Source of the DNA: Rikenellaceae bacterium
GTDB lineage: Bacteria > Bacteroidota > Bacteroidia > Bacteroidales > Rikenellaceae
Length of the DNA stretch: 5,180 bases
Reading direction: 5' to 3'
Assembly: GCA_031286025.1 (NCBI GenBank)
Contig: JAITVB010000057.1
Coordinates: forward strand, 1-5,180
Position 1 is the stretch's first letter. Each line of letters begins with the position of its first letter. The position numbers were made by a program, and so were the translations under genes. Shown here piece after piece: positions 4,283-5,180 of this stretch. The notes under the pieces were generated by a model. The model did not search any database and was not told the DNA's origin. It saw nothing but the letters and a program-made list of their open reading frames with translations.

Positions 4283-5180
4283 ATGAGTGAATATCACGTA
4301 CCTGTCCTCCTGAAGGAAAGCGTCGATTTTCTGGACATCCATCCGTCCGGAACCTATGTCGACCTCACTTTCGGCGGTGGCGGACACTCGCGCGAAATCT
4401 TACGGCGGTTAGACAGGGAGGGGCGGTTGTTCGGTTTCGACCAGGATCTCGATGTCCTGCCCAATATTCCCGACGACAGGCGTTTTTCGTTTATCCGCAA
4501 TAATTTTCGATTCGTACGTGGATGCCTGCGTGCGGCGGGCGTGGCCCCGGAGGGTGGGGTAGACGGCATCCTGGCCGACCTGGGCGTGTCGTCTCACCAT
4601 TTCGACACCGGGGAACGGGGTTTTTCGTTTCGTTTCGACGCCAACCTCGATATGCGGATGAACCGCGAGGCGCAGCTCACTGCCCGCGAAGTGGTCAACA
4701 CCTGCGAACCCGACCGCCTGCGGCGGATTTTTCGGGAATACGGCGAGCTCGACAATGCCGGACAGATCGTAAAAGCCATAGACAGCTTTCGGCGCAACCG
4801 TCCGATCGACACAATCGGCGAGTTGAAGGAGGCTGTACAACACTGCGTTCCCTGCAACGATGAAAATAAGTTTTTCGCCAAGTTGTTCCAGGCGCTCCGG
4901 ATCGAGGTCAACCGCGAAATGGAGGCCCTGAAGATGATGCTCGAACAGGCGTTGGTCGTGCTGCGTCCCGGCGGCCGGTTGGCGGTGATCACCTATCATT
5001 CGTTGGAAGACCGCCTGGTGAAGAATTTCATGCGCAACGGCAATTTTTCGGGCATCGCCGAAAAAGATTTTTATGGGAACATTTCGTCGCCTTTCGAGTT
5101 AATACTTAAAAAAGCCCGAATTCCGGCAGACGAGGAACTCACAAAAAACCCACGGTCGCGGAGTGCACAGCTCCGTGTGG
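4283..5180 (+). CDS. rsmH: 16S rRNA (cytosine(1402)-N(4))-methyltransferase RsmH (MraW), 3' end cut by the window edge
   Basis: The frame is open from the ATG at 4283 to the right edge, giving 299 residues. It reaches NPRSRSAQLRV, the conserved C-terminal segment, so only a few residues are missing. Clear RsmH signatures are EYHVPVLLKES at 3-13, the SAM-binding FGGGGHS at 30-36, GFDQD at 51-55, ADLGVSS at 98-104, RGFSFRFDANLDMRM at 112-126, FQALRIEVNRE at 202-212 and YHSLEDRLVK at 238-247. The enzyme uses SAM to N4-methylate C1402 of 16S rRNA in the decoding centre of the small subunit. I chose 4283 because family members begin close to MSEYHVPVLL; an in-frame ATG at 4262 would add seven residues (MPAGILI) and lies inside the leader hairpin. 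The gene normally belongs to the dcw cluster, with ftsL and ftsI following, which would lie beyond the edge. The usual upstream mraZ is absent here; an acyltransferase gene diverges instead. Confidence 0.96.
   Translation, partial: MSEYHVPVLLKESVDFLDIHPSGTYVDLTFGGGGHSREILRRLDREGRLFGFDQDLDVLPNIPDDRRFSFIRNNFRFVRGCLRAAGVAPEGGVDGILADLGVSSHHFDTGERGFSFRFDANLDMRMNREAQLTAREVVNTCEPDRLRRIFREYGELDNAGQIVKAIDSFRRNRPIDTIGELKEAVQHCVPCNDENKFFAKLFQALRIEVNREMEALKMMLEQALVVLRPGGRLAVITYHSLEDRLVKNFMRNGNFSGIAEKDFYGNISSPFELILKKARIPADEELTKNPRSRSAQLRV

Noticed and set aside
4409..4999. Minus-strand ORF of 196 codons inside rsmH
   Set aside because: The plus strand here encodes the RsmH motifs without interruption; the minus reading has no recognisable domain.

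Overview
The window looks like a chromosomal segment of a moderately GC-rich member of the Bacteroidota, most likely Bacteroidales. An Alistipes/Rikenellaceae-type genome is my best guess but is not proven. The reasons are two membrane families typical of this phylum (DUF4199 and DUF4293), a PorT-like outer-membrane barrel, a Bacteroidota-style acyltransferase with an NHPLGGLDG motif, A-rich start regions without strong Shine-Dalgarno sequences, and -7 boxes matching TAnnTTTG. I see no mobile element, CRISPR array, tRNA or rRNA.

Layout. (1) Positions 2-2505 (+) hold a tight gene string: the 3' part of a Sua5/YciO/YrdC-family gene, a four-helix DUF4199 protein, a GT2 polyprenyl-phosphate glycosyltransferase with two C-terminal membrane helices, and a four-helix DUF4293 protein. 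Gaps are 20 nt, about 1 nt and a 4-nt ATGA overlap, so this is almost certainly one transcript. (2) Positions 2612-3205 (+) hold an outer-membrane beta-barrel gene whose signal peptide is interrupted by an in-frame TAG at codon 7. (3) A strong, probably bidirectional terminator (3232-3269) separates it from a convergent gene. (4) Positions 3329-4141 (-) hold a PlsC-superfamily acyltransferase. (5) A 141-nt divergent promoter region (4142-4282) leads to rsmH (mraW), which runs off the right edge (4283-5180). It normally opens the division/cell-wall cluster, but no mraZ precedes it here.

Function. Most of the window concerns the cell envelope: lipid-linked sugar transfer with two small membrane proteins, an outer-membrane barrel, lipid acylation and the doorstep of the division cluster. 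Two translation-quality genes, t6A-type synthesis and 16S rRNA m4C methylation, flank this block.

I found no convincing new multi-gene system. The points most worth checking are a 12-G homopolymer inside the glycosyltransferase gene, where loss of one G gives an immediate stop and gain of one G removes the membrane anchor (a candidate phase-variation switch or an assembly error), and the amber codon in the barrel protein's signal peptide. All calls come from reading the sequence; no database search was run.
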